Assembly: GCA_024449915.1 (NCBI GenBank)
Contig: JAMZAV010000891.1
Location: forward strand, 186,001-250,000
Direction: 5' to 3'
Source of the DNA: Sweltsa coloradensis
Taxonomy: Eukaryota; Arthropoda; Insecta; Plecoptera; Chloroperlidae
DNA length: 64,000 nt
In this document: one piece after another, positions 62,521-64,000 of the stretch
Layout of the letters: each line of letters opens with the position of its first letter
How positions within the stretch are numbered: the stretch's first letter is position 1
Notes under the pieces: generated by a model
The model's database searches: none
Told to the model about the DNA's origin: nothing
Seen by the model: only the letters and a program-made list of their open reading frames with translations
Program-made: the position numbers and the translations under genes

Positions 62521-64000
62521 ATAACTCCATTGGCACACAAGTAAATCCCCAATTTGTAATGTAATTTCCAAGTCAAATATAGATGTTAATAATTGCATCT
62601 TAATATATGTATATACATTATGTGTTGAGTTTTAGCCTCCAAGTCAATCACATTTTCATCATGGGAAGAGGGTTGGGGGGGGGGGGCGCCAAGAAGGTAT
62701 GGTGAGAGTCAACTCTCTAGCCAAGTGAACACTATGATAATAGCTTCTCAAGTGACGAAAGTTTCCCCCGTCCTAGTAAATGAAGTGAGTTCGATCATAA
62801 ATCACGCTGATGGAAACTCACTGGCGCATGCGCGCAAGGTTAATCTCAACCCACAGCCACCTTGCATATTGTGAACCCTATACTATTAGACACTTCCCGC
62901 GCTCGAACCCTCCTCCTTCATCATAGATATGAGAACGACCTACATTTTAACCCAACCAGAGACGATTACACCATGATGCGTTTTACCCGGAGCAAACGAG
63001 TTCGATCAATTTAGTAGATTTCTGAAGGTTGACAGGTTACACACCCATAATATGCTCTTCTCTCGTTCAGATCCAAGATGACTTTAAACAACATATATTT
63101 AACAAGTATGATTTTACATTTCGGCTCGTGAAATTTGTTCAAAATAGTGTTTTGGTGAATTCCTTCAAGGGGCTCAAATAGAAAATAATACTGATCTTAA
63201 ATGACACATTACAAAATGTATGCCTTAACATGGTGCAAAAATATACAAACATCCAAAAATATCAACTCCGAAATTATACTCCCTCATGGGAGAATTTTGT
63301 CGATGAAACTTAGCTCGAAAATGACCAAGTATATACATTTTCTCCGAGTCACGTTGTACTAAAGTTTTGTTCTTGTTAACTTTTATCAAATACTGTTCTT
63401 GTTTAGCAGTTGAAAATCCTTGTTGATTTGAGTTACCTTCTTGCCTCATTTACCTGTCCCATGTCCACCAATGTAAACGAGATTTGTCACACAAATAAAA
63501 CTAACAAAATATCAAATTTAACAAATAACAAATTTATCAAACAACAATGATTGAACACACCAATCAGATCCTCGCAACATGTTTATATCCTGCATCGTCT
63601 TATAATAAAACTGCGAGTGACTTTTGACTTTCGACTTTCGACTTTTGACCAAGATTTCCTTCACTACGGCTATCACATCTCAGAATGCAACGGAGGATAG
63701 GTCTAGCCTAGCAGCACTCTTGCACATAATACATCACAAGCCCTGAGGGCAGCGACTGTCTGACATTCTGTCGTATACCACGCATATAAACTAAATGCCC
63801 TAGGCCCAACCTCTGTTCTCTTGCAATATGAAGTCAGTAACAGTTGCGGAGGGCTTTCATGTAAATACGCATGGTTTCTCACGAAGTGTTGATACTCTTG
63901 GTTTCTCGAGGCAAACAATCCACTGACATACACTTAGTTTCAAGTTTTAACGCTAGGGGCAGGATCCCTGTACGTATGTTAAATCCTAAGTTAACCAGAG
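62521..64000. other. Right-edge stretch, nothing recognised
   Basis: A run of 12 G at 62675-62686 and a short CGACTTTNGA direct repeat at 63615-63650. No exon of the GST C-terminal domain was found. Confidence 0.5.

Overview
The window reads as an AT-rich, gene-poor, repeat-dense piece of a large animal nuclear genome, almost certainly an insect. Evidence: spliced genes with GT/AG introns, a sigma-class glutathione S-transferase of insect type, and tRNA- and 5S-derived SINEs, LINE, Gypsy, hAT-like and Helentron-like repeats. Nothing bacterial (operons, Shine-Dalgarno sites, CRISPR) is visible. A hemimetabolous insect with a large genome (cockroach, termite or stick-insect type) is my inference from the GST sequence and intron/repeat density; it is not proven.

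Layout. 1-2030: a hierarchical tandem repeat. 3022-5160: the first gene, a plus-strand protein joining an RCC1-type beta-propeller to a RING/SIAH zinc finger/SINA domain (E3 ubiquitin ligase type), with one frame break near its N-terminus, a 3' splice site just before the ATG and a poly(A) signal. 5222-25300: mostly non-coding with SINEs, Helentron-like elements and microsatellites. 25315-29735: a 17-copy satellite of about 257 bp. 29764-57000: TE-rich DNA including six full Helentron-like copies in the whole window, a hAT-type non-autonomous element with a target duplication, foldback structures, a Gypsy pol tail and a truncated LINE. 57206-64000: the second gene, a sigma GST, of which the first two coding exons are inside the window; the 3' exons are not seen and presumably lie beyond the right edge.

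The two genes have no evident functional link. The most interesting items are (1) the RCC1-SINA fusion, (2) a family of non-autonomous elements whose ends (asymmetric inverted repeat, 3' stem-loop, CTAG terminus, T/T flanks in all seven copies) match the Helentron/HINE plan, and (3) a 5S rRNA-derived SINE that shares its 3' tail with a tRNA-derived SINE in the same window. Repeat extents were judged by eye and are good to roughly 5-20 bases unless a terminus is stated exactly.
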